The notes: a model not told the origin generated them from the sequence alone. Numbered from the stretch's first letter, positions 18,571 through 28,102 are shown. The stretch is DNA of 64,000 nucleotides from Halioglobus sp. (GCA_002699145.1 PABK01000035.1:62001-126000); one strand, 5' to 3'. Made by a program: numbers and translations.

Positions 18571-19359
18571 ATGAGCGAATACGATACCATCGCGATAGAG
18601 CGCCACGACGCGGTCGCCGTGGTCAGCCTGAACCGGCCGGACGCGTTGAACAGCTTCGACAACACCATGCGCCGCGAGCTGTTGCGCGCGGTGCGCGAGG
18701 TCAATGACGACGACAGTGTGCGCGTCGTGGTGCTGACCGGCGCGGGGCGTGCCTTCAGTGCCGGCGCCGATCTCAACGACATGCCCCAGGACCGCGCCAA
18801 CTGGCGGGTGGAGGACGACCTGAACGGCGAGTACAAGCCCAGCCTGATGGAGATCTACCAGGCGCCCAAGCCGTGGATCAGCGCCATCAACGGCGCCTGC
18901 GCCGGCATCGGCAGCGCCTACGGCATGGTCTGCGACCTGACGGTGATGGCGGACAACGCCTATCTCTACCAGGCCTTTGCCGCTATCAGCCTGATTCCGG
19001 ACGGCGGCGCCACCTGGCACCTGGCGCGCACCCTGGGGCGCAAGCGCGCCTACGAGATCATCGTCACCGGCGAGAAACTGGCGGCGCAGAAATGCCTGGA
19101 TTGGGGCCTGTGCAACCGCGTGTCGCCGGCGGACAGCCTGCTCGAGGAGACGCTGGCCTGGGCGCAGGAGATCGCCGGCAAGGCGCCGCTGTCGCTGCGC
19201 TACGCCAAGCAGACGTTGAGCGTGGCCATGGAGGAGGGTGTGGACAGCATGATCTCCATCGAGGCCCGCAACCAGCATATCTGCATCACCAGCGAGGACG
19301 CCGCCGAGGGCATGACGGCGTTCCTGCAAAAGCGCACGCCGGTGTGGAAGGGGCGCTGA
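18571..19359 (+). CDS. Crotonase-family isomerase, PaaG-like
   Basis: 262 residues. The crotonase fold and CoA site are clear (SAGADLND, GACAGIGSAYGM). Both hydratase glutamates are missing: the first position reads in GSAYGMVCD, the second in AFAAIS. An Asp is present in LIPDGGATW (Asp144), as in PaaG and related enoyl-CoA isomerases. So an isomerase or lyase role is more likely than hydration. The start ATG is followed closely by NRPDALNSF, a normal N-terminus. It lies 72 bases after the racemase gene and 16 before the next crotonase gene. Confidence 0.9.
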   Translation: MSEYDTIAIERHDAVAVVSLNRPDALNSFDNTMRRELLRAVREVNDDDSVRVVVLTGAGRAFSAGADLNDMPQDRANWRVEDDLNGEYKPSLMEIYQAPKPWISAINGACAGIGSAYGMVCDLTVMADNAYLYQAFAAISLIPDGGATWHLARTLGRKRAYEIIVTGEKLAAQKCLDWGLCNRVSPADSLLEETLAWAQEIAGKAPLSLRYAKQTLSVAMEEGVDSMISIEARNQHICITSEDAAEGMTAFLQKRTPVWKGR

Positions 19360-19375
19360 GCACGGGAGTACAAGC

Positions 19376-20155
19376 ATGGCCGAGCCGCAGCTGCTGCTGG
19401 AGAAGACGGACGGCTACGCCGTTCTCACCCTGAATCGTCCTGACGCGCGCAATGCGCTGTCCCCGCAGTTGCTGCAGGACCTGTGCGTCGCGTTTCGTGA
19501 CCTGCAGGCCGATGCGCAGGTGCGCGCGGTGATCCTGACCGGCGCGGGCAGCGCGTTCTGCGCCGGGCTGGACCTCAAGGCGATGAGCGGGGACGCGGCG
19601 GGCCTGGGTGTCTACGACATCCACGGCGCGCACGATATCGTCGCCGCCATGACCGCCTTCGACCGGCCGATCATCGTCGGTGTCAACGGTGTCGCCGCCA
19701 CCGGCGGTTTCGAACTGGCCCTCATGGGCGATATCCTGCTGGCCTCGGAAGCCGCGCGCTTTGCCGACACCCACGCCCGCGTGGGGCTGGCGCCGGGCTG
19801 GGGGTTGTCGCAGAAGCTGGCGCGGATCATCGGTCCCAGCCGCGCGCGGGAGGCCCATTTCACTGGCAATTTCATCGGCGCCGCCCAGGCCGCCGAGTGG
19901 GGCCTGGTCAGTCGCACCGTGCCCGCGGGGGACCTGCTCGAGGAGTGCCGCGCACTGGCGCGCGACATCGTCGGCTGCGTGCCCGCCACCGTGCGTGTGT
20001 ACAAACAACTGGTGAACGACGGCCTGGAGATGAGCCTGGCGGCGGGCCTGGTGATGGAGCGCAATGTCATGGGCGCGGTGAACCGGCGCGTCTCCGGCGA
20101 CGCCATTGCCGAACGACGCAAAGCGGTACAACAACGCGGCCGCGAACAGGCCTGA
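19376..20155 (+). CDS. Enoyl-CoA hydratase/isomerase family protein
   Basis: 259 residues. The oxyanion-hole segments are present (CAGLDLKAM and TGGFELALMGD). The first catalytic Glu is retained (Glu113), while the second position is His133 (FADTHARVG), so activity as a classical hydratase is doubtful. Many FadB1x/EchA-type proteins have this pattern. It sits between the PaaG-like gene (16-base gap) and the carboxyltransferase gene (25-base gap), and is clearly part of the same transcript. Substrate unknown. Confidence 0.9.
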   Translation: MAEPQLLLEKTDGYAVLTLNRPDARNALSPQLLQDLCVAFRDLQADAQVRAVILTGAGSAFCAGLDLKAMSGDAAGLGVYDIHGAHDIVAAMTAFDRPIIVGVNGVAATGGFELALMGDILLASEAARFADTHARVGLAPGWGLSQKLARIIGPSRAREAHFTGNFIGAAQAAEWGLVSRTVPAGDLLEECRALARDIVGCVPATVRVYKQLVNDGLEMSLAAGLVMERNVMGAVNRRVSGDAIAERRKAVQQRGREQA

Positions 20156-20180
20156 GCCGGGCCGCCACAGGAGGCGCGAG

Positions 20181-21713
20181 GTGGAAGGTGACAGCAGACC
20201 GGAACTCGTCGCATGGCGCGCGCGGCGCGACCGCACCCTGGACGAGCAGCGCCGGGAGGCGCGCGACAAGCGCCACCAGCGCGGCTATCGCAGCGCACGG
20301 GAAAATCTCGACGACCTGGTAGACCCCGGCAGTTTCCAGGAGTACGGCCAGCTCGCGGTTGCCGCCCAGCGCAGCCGGCGTGACTACGAGGAACTGCAGA
20401 CCAGCACCGCCGCCGATGGCGTCATTACCGGCACCTGTACCATCAACGCCGGCCTGGTCGGCTCGGCGCGCGGCCGCGCCGCGGTCATCGTCAACGATTA
20501 CGCCGTGCTCGCCGGCACCCAGGGTTACTTCCACCACAAGAAACTCGACCGCCTGTGCGAACTGGCGCGGGAGCAGCGCCTGCCGCTGATCATGTACACC
20601 GAGGGCGGTGGCGGCCGGCCCGGCGATACAGACGTGGCCACGCAGATCGCCGGGCTGAACATCCGGTCGTTCTATACCTGGGCGGCGATGAGCGGCGAGG
20701 TGCCGCGCATCGCGGTGAACAACGGCTACTGCTTCGCTGGCAACGCGGCCCTGTTCGGCTGCGCGGATTTTAACATCGCCACGCGCAGTTCGTGGATCGG
20801 CATGGCCGGCCCGGCGATGATCGAGGGCGGTGGTCTGGGCAAGTACGAGCCGACGGATATCGGCCCCATCGAGATGCAGGAAAAGAACGGCGTGGTGGAT
20901 ATCGTGGCCGAGGACGAGGCCGACGCCACGCGCCTGGCCAGGCAACTGCTCGGCTACTTTCAGGGCACCGTGCGCCAGTGGCGGGCGGCCCCGCAGGAAG
21001 GCCTGCGCGAGGCGATTCCCGCGGACCGGCGCTGGGGCTACCCGGTGCGGCGTATTATCGAGACCCTCGCCGACGAGGGCAGCTTTCTCGAGTTGCAGCG
21101 TATCCATGGTCGCGCGGTGATAACCGGCTTCCTGCGCATGGAGGGCAGGCCCATGGCGCTGATCGCCAGCGATTGCCAGCAGATGGGCGGCGCGGTGGAC
21201 GCCGAGGCGGCGCAGAAGGCGGCGCGTTTTCTCACGGTCTGCAATGCCCACGGACTGCCGGTGCTGTCGCTCACCGATACACCCGGATTCATGGTCGGGC
21301 CGGCCAGCGAGGAGCAGGCGGCGGTGCGGCGCATGTCCTCGCTGTTTCTCGCCGGGGCGAAGCTGGAGGTGCCGCTGATCGCGATTTTCCTGCGCAAGGG
21401 CTACGGTCTCGGCGCCATGGCCATGACCGGGGGCAGTTTCGTGCGCCCGGTCTACGCCGCTTCCTGGCCCACCGGCGAGTTCGGCGGCATGGGGCTGGAG
21501 GGAGCGGTGCGCCTGGGCTTCAGGAAGGAACTGGAAGCGCAGAGCGACCCGGCGGCCCGCGAGGCGTTATTCGAGCAACTGGTGGCGCGTATGTACGAGG
21601 TCGGCAAGGCCTCCGAGGCGGCGTCCTACCTGGAAATCGATGCGGTGATCGACCCCGCCGACACGCGCCAGGTGGTGCTGCGGGCGCTGGCGGCGACCGC
21701 GCCCGGCGGATGA
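20181..21713 (+). CDS. Acyl-CoA carboxylase carboxyltransferase subunit
   Basis: 510 residues. GTG start at 20181 after CAGGAGG; the frame extends upstream into the hydratase gene but without family sequence. The protein has N and C crotonase-like carboxyltransferase halves: the first around residues 60-260, the second with LTDTPGFMVGP and GAMAMTGGSF. Such subunits move carboxyl from biotin to propionyl-, methylcrotonyl- or geranyl-CoA. A biotin carboxylase or biotin carrier gene is not seen anywhere in the window, so its partner is encoded elsewhere or it works differently. Its stop overlaps the AraC start (ATGA). Confidence 0.9.
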   Translation: MEGDSRPELVAWRARRDRTLDEQRREARDKRHQRGYRSARENLDDLVDPGSFQEYGQLAVAAQRSRRDYEELQTSTAADGVITGTCTINAGLVGSARGRAAVIVNDYAVLAGTQGYFHHKKLDRLCELAREQRLPLIMYTEGGGGRPGDTDVATQIAGLNIRSFYTWAAMSGEVPRIAVNNGYCFAGNAALFGCADFNIATRSSWIGMAGPAMIEGGGLGKYEPTDIGPIEMQEKNGVVDIVAEDEADATRLARQLLGYFQGTVRQWRAAPQEGLREAIPADRRWGYPVRRIIETLADEGSFLELQRIHGRAVITGFLRMEGRPMALIASDCQQMGGAVDAEAAQKAARFLTVCNAHGLPVLSLTDTPGFMVGPASEEQAAVRRMSSLFLAGAKLEVPLIAIFLRKGYGLGAMAMTGGSFVRPVYAASWPTGEFGGMGLEGAVRLGFRKELEAQSDPAAREALFEQLVARMYEVGKASEAASYLEIDAVIDPADTRQVVLRALAATAPGG

Positions 21714-22747
21714 GCCCGCTCGGTGGCGGCAGTGTCTCCACCCTGTGCCCCAAGGCGGTGGTGCAGGCGGCCGCGGCGCTGGGTGTTGACACCGACAGCC
21801 TGCTGCGCGCCGCGGGCATCGACGCCAGCCTGCTGCGCACCCCGGGAGAACGCATCCCCCTGGCCAGTTACCTGGAGCTCTACCGCATGGCGGTGGAGCG
21901 CAGCGGCGACCCCGACCTCGGGCTGTACGTCGGCCACATCATCTATTTCAGCGGCCTCAATTTTCACCTGTACATGACCACCATCTGTCGTACGCTGAAA
22001 GAATACTTCAACGTGATTCCCAGCACCCTGCGCCTGCGCGGCGATACCGGCCGGGTGCTGATCAATCCCGAGGGTGACTACATTCGCCTCGAGTGGCACC
22101 CGCTGGACGAGCGCACGGCGACCTGGCGTCCGCTGGTGGACGAGATGCTGCGCTCGGCGGCGGAGATCGTCAACGCGATCTGCGCGCTGCCGGTGCCGGT
22201 GCGTGCCGCCGAGTTTTCCTACCCGGCGCCCGACGACACCCGCGGCCTGAAGCGCGCCTTCGGGCCCAACCTGAAATTCGGCTGCCAGCTCAGCTGCCTG
22301 TACTTCCCGCGCGAGGTGTTGCGCTACCAGCTGATCGACCTGGACTTTGAACTGGGCAGCGAGTTCTGCGCGGGGCCGGCGAGTATTTTTTTCGAAGACA
22401 GGAACGACGATCCCTTCCTGCGCGACACCCGCGCCGCCATCCGCCGTGCGCTGCCCGGCGGCGGGCTCACCATCGACGGCCTCGCGGGGGAAATGGGTAT
22501 TTCACGCCGCACCCTGCAGCGGCGCCTGAGTGAACACGGCTCCAGCTTCAAGCGCATGTTGCAGGACGTGCGTGAGCAGCAGTCACGGCGCTACCTGGAT
22601 GATCCGCGCCTGGCGATTACCGAGATCGCCCTGTTGCTGGGCTACTCCGACCAGGCTTCGTTTTCCAACGCCTTCAAGAGCTGGTGCGGTTGCGCGCCGT
22701 CTGAATACCGCCAGCGCTCGCTGGAGGACACTGCAGCAGGACCATGA
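21710..22747 (+). CDS. AraC-family regulator of the racemase operon
   Basis: 345 residues, starting at the ATG of an ATGA overlap with the carboxyltransferase gene, which implies translational coupling. The N-terminal 210 residues are an arabinose-binding-like sensor domain (PKAVVQAAAALGVDTDSLL, then YIRLEWHPL). The C-terminal HTH pair occupies about 240-335 (TIDGLAGEMGISRRTLQRRL, AITEIALLLGYSDQASFSNAFK). It likely senses a substrate of the operon and controls it, a common arrangement for this subfamily. It is a paralogue of the regulator at 12780. Confidence 0.92.
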   Translation: MSPLGGGSVSTLCPKAVVQAAAALGVDTDSLLRAAGIDASLLRTPGERIPLASYLELYRMAVERSGDPDLGLYVGHIIYFSGLNFHLYMTTICRTLKEYFNVIPSTLRLRGDTGRVLINPEGDYIRLEWHPLDERTATWRPLVDEMLRSAAEIVNAICALPVPVRAAEFSYPAPDDTRGLKRAFGPNLKFGCQLSCLYFPREVLRYQLIDLDFELGSEFCAGPASIFFEDRNDDPFLRDTRAAIRRALPGGGLTIDGLAGEMGISRRTLQRRLSEHGSSFKRMLQDVREQQSRRYLDDPRLAITEIALLLGYSDQASFSNAFKSWCGCAPSEYRQRSLEDTAAGP

Positions 22748-22760
22748 GGACAGAGCGGAT

Positions 22761-23531
22761 ATGAACAAGCTTTTCGATATCAGTGGCAAGGTGGCGGTCG
22801 TCACCGGTGGCTCGCGCGGCATCGGTGCGATGATCGCGCGCGGCTTCGTGGAGGCAGGAGTACGCGTGTACATCACGGCGCGCCGGGAGGAGGAGTTGCG
22901 CCAGACCGAATCCGAACTTTCGCAGCTCGGGGAGTGCATCGCCGTCCCGGGCGATTTGTCGAGCATGGACGGTGTGCAGGCCTTCGCCACCGAGGTGTCG
23001 CGGCGCGAACCGCGGCTGGATATCCTGGTCAACAACGCCGGCGCGACCTGGGGGGCGGATATCGACGTATTCCCGGAGGGCGGGTGGGACAAGACCATGG
23101 ACCTCAACGTGAAATCGATCTTCTTCCTCACCCAGGCGCTGTTGCCGGCCCTGCGCAGCGCGGCGTCGATGGAGGACCCGTCGCGCGTCATCAATATCGG
23201 CTCGGTCAACGGCATCACCCACCCGCACATGAACAACTATGCCTACTCGGCGAGCAAGGCGGCGGTGCACCAGCTCACCCGGCACATGGGTGCGGATCTC
23301 GCGCCCGAGGGAATCAACGTCAACGCCATCGCGCCGGGCTTTTTCCCCAGCAAGATGACCGCACACATGCTGGCTTTCGAGGAGGAAGTGGCCGGCAGGG
23401 TGCCGCGTCGTCGCCTCGGCGATGCCGATGACGCCGCCGGCACCGCGATCTACCTCTGTTCCAGGGCCGGCGCCTGGGTTGCTGGCCACACCCTGGCGCT
23501 GGACGGTGGCTTTGTCGCCAACGCCGGATGA
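22761..23531 (+). CDS. SDR oxidoreductase, RhlG-like
   Basis: 256 residues. Rossmann motif TGGSRGIG at 15-22, then NNAGATWG, catalytic Ser148, Tyr162, Lys166. The segments INIGSVNGI and AYSASKAAVHQLTRH and IAPGFFPSKMT closely resemble RhlG-type NADPH 3-ketoacyl reductases. The fingerprint TARR after beta-2 favours NADP. It follows the AraC gene by 13 bases. A role in lipid or polyhydroxyalkanoate-type metabolism is likely; the exact substrate is not visible. Confidence 0.92.
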   Translation: MNKLFDISGKVAVVTGGSRGIGAMIARGFVEAGVRVYITARREEELRQTESELSQLGECIAVPGDLSSMDGVQAFATEVSRREPRLDILVNNAGATWGADIDVFPEGGWDKTMDLNVKSIFFLTQALLPALRSAASMEDPSRVINIGSVNGITHPHMNNYAYSASKAAVHQLTRHMGADLAPEGINVNAIAPGFFPSKMTAHMLAFEEEVAGRVPRRRLGDADDAAGTAIYLCSRAGAWVAGHTLALDGGFVANAG

Positions 23532-23609
23532 GAGGGGCGCGGGGCGGCGCTTGAGACGCCCGGATACCTCGGGTTACAGTGGCGTTTTCAGCGCCAGCGA
23601 GCCCATGGA

Positions 23610-25511
23610 GTGACCGAGGAAGCCAGCGACCGGGAAGTGCCACCACCGCTCTTCCTGGTGCACGACGACAGCCTGGACAGGGCCGTCCGGGAAGCCGACA
23701 GCGGCGCGCAGCCGGCAGCGTTGCTGCCCTGGAGCGATCGCGATTCCGCCCCCGACGGGGCCCGGGTGCTGGTATGCCTGGGTGACGAACGCATCCGCGA
23801 AATCGCGCTGCTGGCCCTGCAGCGTCGCTGGCAGGTCGGCGTGCTGCCGCATCCCGAGGCGCCCCAGGCCATGGCTGCCCTGGGGGTGCGTGGCAGCCTG
23901 GCGGAGATGCTGGCGCATTACCGGCGCGCGCCGGTGGTCAGCGCCGACCTGCTGACCTGCAACGGCGAACCGGTGTTCAACTCCGTGGTGATCGGCAAGG
24001 TGCTGGCGCTGCGCCCGCGCGACATCAACCGGCCGCAGACCGCCTGGAGCCTGCTCGCGGGCGCGCTCAGGGGGCTGGGCAGGATGCGCCTGACCCACTA
24101 CACACTGACCACCTCGAAGGAGCGCAAGATCTCCATGGCCGCGCTGGGCATGGTGGCTTTCGGCCAGACCCAGAGCAGGTTGATGGAGCGCGCCTTCGCC
24201 GAGGAACTGGGCATCGCCGACGGGCGCCTGTCACTGCTGGCGCTGGCGCCGCGCAGCGTGTTCAGTTACCTGCGCTTCCTGGCGCGTATGTTGTGGCCGA
24301 CGAAGATCAGGCTGTCGCGGCTGCCGCCCTCGTTGAGCCTGGTGCAGACGCCGCGCCTGCATATCACCGCGCCGCAGGGCTCCGAATACCTGATCGACGG
24401 CAAGCCGGTGCACGCCTCCGACATCGAGTTGCAGGTCGCGCCGGAACGCCTGTCCCTGCTACCCGGTCCGGCGCTCTCCCTGCACGGTGAACAGGGCAAG
24501 CCGGTGAGCAAGGAAACGGTGCGCCTGAATCACGTGCCCGTGGAGGAGGGGGCCAGGCCGTTGTTGCAGCAATCGCTGCCGGTGTTCGACCACGCCTCCG
24601 AGGAGGAGTACCGCGGTTTGTTCGTGGCCCTGCGCGACAACGCGGCGGCCACCTCGTCCTTCCAGATGTTGATGGTGCTCAGCGTACTGCTGGCCTGTGG
24701 GGGCATGTACGCCAATTCCGCGCCGGTGATCATCGGCGCCATGATCCTCGCACCGCTGATGTCGCCGATCATCTCGCTGGCCATGGGCATGGCGCGCACC
24801 GACGCGGGCCTGATGCGCACATCCCTGCGCACGCTGGGCATCGGTGTCGCCTGGGGGCTGGCCTGTGCGGTGCTCATGGCCTGGGCCTTGCCGCTGGAGA
24901 CCCCCACCCTGGAGATGAAGTCGCGCATGTCGCCGACCCTGCTGGACCTGCTGGTGGCGGTGTTGTCGGGTATTGCCGGCGCCTACGCCAACGCCAAGGA
25001 GGAAATCGCCAAGAGCCTGGCCGGCGTGGCCATCGCCGTGGCGCTGGTGCCGCCGCTGAGCGTGGTCGGCATCGGCCTGGGCTGGGGCGACGGGGCGATG
25101 GCCTGGGGCGCGGCGCTGTTGCTGCTGACCAACCTCGTGGGCATCGCCCTGGCGGCGAGCGCCACCTTCCTGGTGCTTGGCTTCGCCCCGTTTCACCGCG
25201 CCCGGGCAGGGCTGGCGGTTGCGTTCGCCGTTGTGCTGGCCATCAGCGTGCCGCTGACCCTGTCGTTCACTCACCTGGTGGAACGCGACCGGATACTGGA
25301 AAACGTGCCGCGCGGGGCGATGCAGCTGGGTGGCGTCGAGGTGCACGTTGGCCAGGTGACGTTGAAGTACGGCGACCCCTATGTCATCCGCCTGGTGGCC
25401 AGCGCCACCGAGCCGCTGCGTGCGGCGCAGGTGGACGAACTCAAGGCGGAGATCACGCGTCGCCTGGATATCCCGGTGATGCTCGAGGTGCAGTCGGCCA
25501 TCCGCCGCTGA
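23610..25511 (+). CDS. DUF389 membrane protein with N-terminal lipid-kinase-like domain
   Basis: 633 residues, GTG start. Residues about 50-300 look like a diacylglycerol/YegS-type kinase fold: an opening VLVCLGDERIREIALLAL where active kinases have the GGDGT loop, and a closing DGKPVHASDIELQVAPERL like the lipid-kinase C-terminal strand pair. The GGDGT signature is lost, so catalysis is doubtful. Residues about 340-560 are a DUF389/TIGR00341 membrane domain with about six helices (APVIIGAMILAPLMSPIISLAMGMA; KEEIAKSLAGVAIAVALVPPLSVVGIGLG). The family function is unknown; transport is often assumed. A soluble tail ends the protein. It lies 78 bases after the SDR and 14 before the MBL gene. Confidence 0.88.
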   Translation: MTEEASDREVPPPLFLVHDDSLDRAVREADSGAQPAALLPWSDRDSAPDGARVLVCLGDERIREIALLALQRRWQVGVLPHPEAPQAMAALGVRGSLAEMLAHYRRAPVVSADLLTCNGEPVFNSVVIGKVLALRPRDINRPQTAWSLLAGALRGLGRMRLTHYTLTTSKERKISMAALGMVAFGQTQSRLMERAFAEELGIADGRLSLLALAPRSVFSYLRFLARMLWPTKIRLSRLPPSLSLVQTPRLHITAPQGSEYLIDGKPVHASDIELQVAPERLSLLPGPALSLHGEQGKPVSKETVRLNHVPVEEGARPLLQQSLPVFDHASEEEYRGLFVALRDNAAATSSFQMLMVLSVLLACGGMYANSAPVIIGAMILAPLMSPIISLAMGMARTDAGLMRTSLRTLGIGVAWGLACAVLMAWALPLETPTLEMKSRMSPTLLDLLVAVLSGIAGAYANAKEEIAKSLAGVAIAVALVPPLSVVGIGLGWGDGAMAWGAALLLLTNLVGIALAASATFLVLGFAPFHRARAGLAVAFAVVLAISVPLTLSFTHLVERDRILENVPRGAMQLGGVEVHVGQVTLKYGDPYVIRLVASATEPLRAAQVDELKAEITRRLDIPVMLEVQSAIRR

Positions 25512-25525
25512 AACGGAGCACAGGC

Positions 25526-26461
25526 ATGCAAGACAGACCCTGGCAGGACCTGGGCCATGGAATCACCTGCATCGACGCGGCCTATGTCGAGCGGGGCATG
25601 GCCTGTTTCTACCTGCTCGAACAGGACGGCGAGTACGCGCTGATCGAGAGCGGCACGCGGCACAGCCTGCCCGGGCTGCTGGCGCTGCTGCAAGAGCGTC
25701 GCATCGACCCTGGCCAGGTGCGCTACGTCATTCCCACGCACGTCCACCTGGACCACGCCGGCGGCGCGGGGGCCATGCTGGCGCATTTCGAACAGGCGCA
25801 ATTGCTGATACACCCGCGCGGCGCGCGGCATATGGTCGACCCGGCGCAGCTGGTGGCGGGAGCGCAGGCGGTTTACGGCGCGGCGCTGTTCGAGGAGTTG
25901 TACGGCGAGGTCGTGCCGGTGGATCCGGCGCGCGTACGCCAGATGGGCGACGGTGAGGGTGTGCAGTTGGGCGGGCGACGCCTGGAGGTGCGCCACACCG
26001 AGGGCCACGCGCGGCACCATTTCTGCGTCTGGGACGAGCGCAGCCGGGGCTGGTTCACGGGTGACATGTTCGGCGTGTGTTACCCGTGGCTGCGTTTTCC
26101 CGCGGGGGATTTTCTGCTGCCCTCCACCACGCCCACGCAGTTCGACCCCGGCGCCTACCTGGCGTCACTGGATTTGCTGCACGATTACGCGCCGGCGCGC
26201 ATGTATCTGACGCACTACGGCGCCGTGGACTACACGCGGGAAAAGTCCGGCCTGCTGGCGCGGCAGGTGGAAGCGTACCGCGAACTTGCGCTGACCACCG
26301 AGGGCGACCTGCAGCAGGCGCTGGCCGACCACGCCCTGGAGCAGGTGAAGCAGTACGACGCCTCCACCCCGGAGGCGGACCTGCGCCGCTGGCTGCGCTT
26401 CGATGTGGAACTCAACGCCCAGGGACTGGCGCTGTGGCGCGAGCGCGAACGGCGCGCCTGA
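25526..26461 (+). CDS. MBL-fold metallo-hydrolase
   Basis: 311 residues. The metallo-beta-lactamase HxHxDH motif is at 72-77 (HVHLDH). Further metal ligands are likely His in HTEGHARHH (near 156-160) and Asp in FTGDMFG. Length and layout suggest a broad glyoxalase II-like or lactonase-like hydrolase rather than a beta-lactamase. It has no signal peptide, so it acts in the cytoplasm. Convergent with the GH10 gene; its TGA stop is the centre of a GCGCGC hairpin (26452-26467). Confidence 0.9.
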   Translation: MQDRPWQDLGHGITCIDAAYVERGMACFYLLEQDGEYALIESGTRHSLPGLLALLQERRIDPGQVRYVIPTHVHLDHAGGAGAMLAHFEQAQLLIHPRGARHMVDPAQLVAGAQAVYGAALFEELYGEVVPVDPARVRQMGDGEGVQLGGRRLEVRHTEGHARHHFCVWDERSRGWFTGDMFGVCYPWLRFPAGDFLLPSTTPTQFDPGAYLASLDLLHDYAPARMYLTHYGAVDYTREKSGLLARQVEAYRELALTTEGDLQQALADHALEQVKQYDASTPEADLRRWLRFDVELNAQGLALWRERERRA

Positions 26462-26477
26462 GCGCGCGCGACACGGC

Positions 26478-27971
26478 TCAGCGCGGAGTGCGCAGGGCGA
26501 AGGCGGCGAGGTCATCCTCCTTGCGCACGCTGAAATTCGCGTGGTAGGTCACGCCATCCACTGTCCAGTAGGCCACGTAGTCCCCGTACACGGCATCGAG
26601 GCTCATCAGCCCCTGGGCGTCGGGCGTCATGCTGGCGCGCGTACGCCAGCGGTCGTTGAGCAGGGAGAACACCACCTCGCCATGGCGTGTGACCTTGCGC
26701 TCGTCATCCCAGAAACCGACATCGAACTCGTCGCGACCCGCCACCTTGTTCCACGGACCCCAGAACACGATCATCTCCACCGCGGGGTGGCCCCACCACA
26801 GGCGCATCAGCGCCTCGGCCTGGGCCGCGCGCAGTTCCGGCTCCGTGGGCGCGATGAAGTTGGTTTCGGTCAGGTGCACCGGCAGGCCGGTTTCCCCCAG
26901 CAGGTCCAGGGCGGTGGCGTAGTCATCGATACGGGTGCGGCCCTGGATGTCGTAGTTCGGGTCGACGAAGGACGCGGTCGGCGCGAAGTGGGCCTGTTGC
27001 CCGACGGCGTCGATGGGCACACCGTCGGCCAGCAGTTGCAGCACGCGGTCGCGCACCTGCGCCGCGGTCGGTGAGGGAAAACCGGTAAACACTTCCACGA
27101 TCCACTCGTTGAAGATCAGCTTCACGTCGGGGTCCGCCTCGCGCGCCCAGCGGAAGGCGTCGTTGACGATCTCCGGGCCGAGGCGATCGTTGAACCACTG
27201 GGCGAGGGGCTGCAGCGACTCGTTGGTGACGTCCCACCAGTCCAGCCTGCCCGCGTAGTGGCGCACACTGTCCTGGATGAAGGCCTTGAGGATGCCGCGC
27301 AGCTGCGCCTTCTCGTCCTCGCTCAGGTCGGTGGAGGGAAACATGTCCTCGGCCCATTGCGGCAGGGCGGCGCTGGACAGGGGCATGGGAATACCCCAGA
27401 GCAAAGTGTGCCCCTTCACCTTGAAGCCGTTCTCCAGTGCCCAGTCGGTGTCAGCATCGGCGCGGCTGAAGTCGCGCGCGCCCGGTTCGTGCTCGACCCG
27501 CGCCCACTTGGCGTCGCTTTCCAGTACCGCGATGCTGAAATGTTCGGCCATGCGCGCGGTGAACCAGGCGAGGTCGTCCGGGTCGTGAAAGCGCGCCAGT
27601 TCGATGGGAAAACCGAACGCGAAGCCGTGCCGCAGCTGCACGATATTGACCTCGGTGTCCGGCGTATCGATCCACAACTGGATCGGCCGTGAGCGGATGT
27701 CCGCGACCCGTGCGTCGGCAGCGGCCACCACCTCGCGCTCGGCCGGTTCGAGCAGCTCCAGGTTGCCCGGGCGACCGCCGGGCAGTTGCGGCAGCGCGGG
27801 CATGCCGGCCTGGCTGTTGGTGTCGACGAAACCCGCCGGGGGCGATGTCGGGTAGGCGGGGCTGTCACTGCCGTCCGAACAGGCGCCCGACAGGGCGGCG
27901 ATGGCGGTGAGCAGCAGCGCGCCGGCGAGCCTGCCATGCGCGTTGGGGAGTATTGTCTTGCGTACTTCCAT
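26478..27971 (-). CDS. GH10 endo-beta-1,4-xylanase-like lipoprotein
   Basis: 497 residues. Lipoprotein signal ending LSGAC (Cys31), directly followed by SDGSD. The GH10 TIM barrel spans about 90-440: GHTLLWG at 187-193, acid/base Glu251 in WWDVTNES, a strand with FNEW, QQAH at 325-328, and the nucleophile Glu369 in HLTETN. These correspond to the family motifs WDVVNE and ITELD, with Thr-Glu-Thr-Asn in place of the usual last one. It would cut xylan or a related beta-1,4 glycan at the cell surface. No other glycan-use genes lie nearby, which is unusual for xylan users. Confidence 0.9.
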   Translation of the reverse strand: MEVRKTILPNAHGRLAGALLLTAIAALSGACSDGSDSPAYPTSPPAGFVDTNSQAGMPALPQLPGGRPGNLELLEPAEREVVAAADARVADIRSRPIQLWIDTPDTEVNIVQLRHGFAFGFPIELARFHDPDDLAWFTARMAEHFSIAVLESDAKWARVEHEPGARDFSRADADTDWALENGFKVKGHTLLWGIPMPLSSAALPQWAEDMFPSTDLSEDEKAQLRGILKAFIQDSVRHYAGRLDWWDVTNESLQPLAQWFNDRLGPEIVNDAFRWAREADPDVKLIFNEWIVEVFTGFPSPTAAQVRDRVLQLLADGVPIDAVGQQAHFAPTASFVDPNYDIQGRTRIDDYATALDLLGETGLPVHLTETNFIAPTEPELRAAQAEALMRLWWGHPAVEMIVFWGPWNKVAGRDEFDVGFWDDERKVTRHGEVVFSLLNDRWRTRASMTPDAQGLMSLDAVYGDYVAYWTVDGVTYHANFSVRKEDDLAAFALRTPR

Positions 27972-28102
27972 GTGCGTTTATCCTTTTTGCTTTTGCCGCA
28001 TAGCGTAGTTGACAACAGGATGCTTGCCAATCCGCCGGCAGACGGCGCGTCCTGGGCTATAGTGGGCGGGGAGCAACGACTGATTACAAGGAGCACCCGC
28101 TG

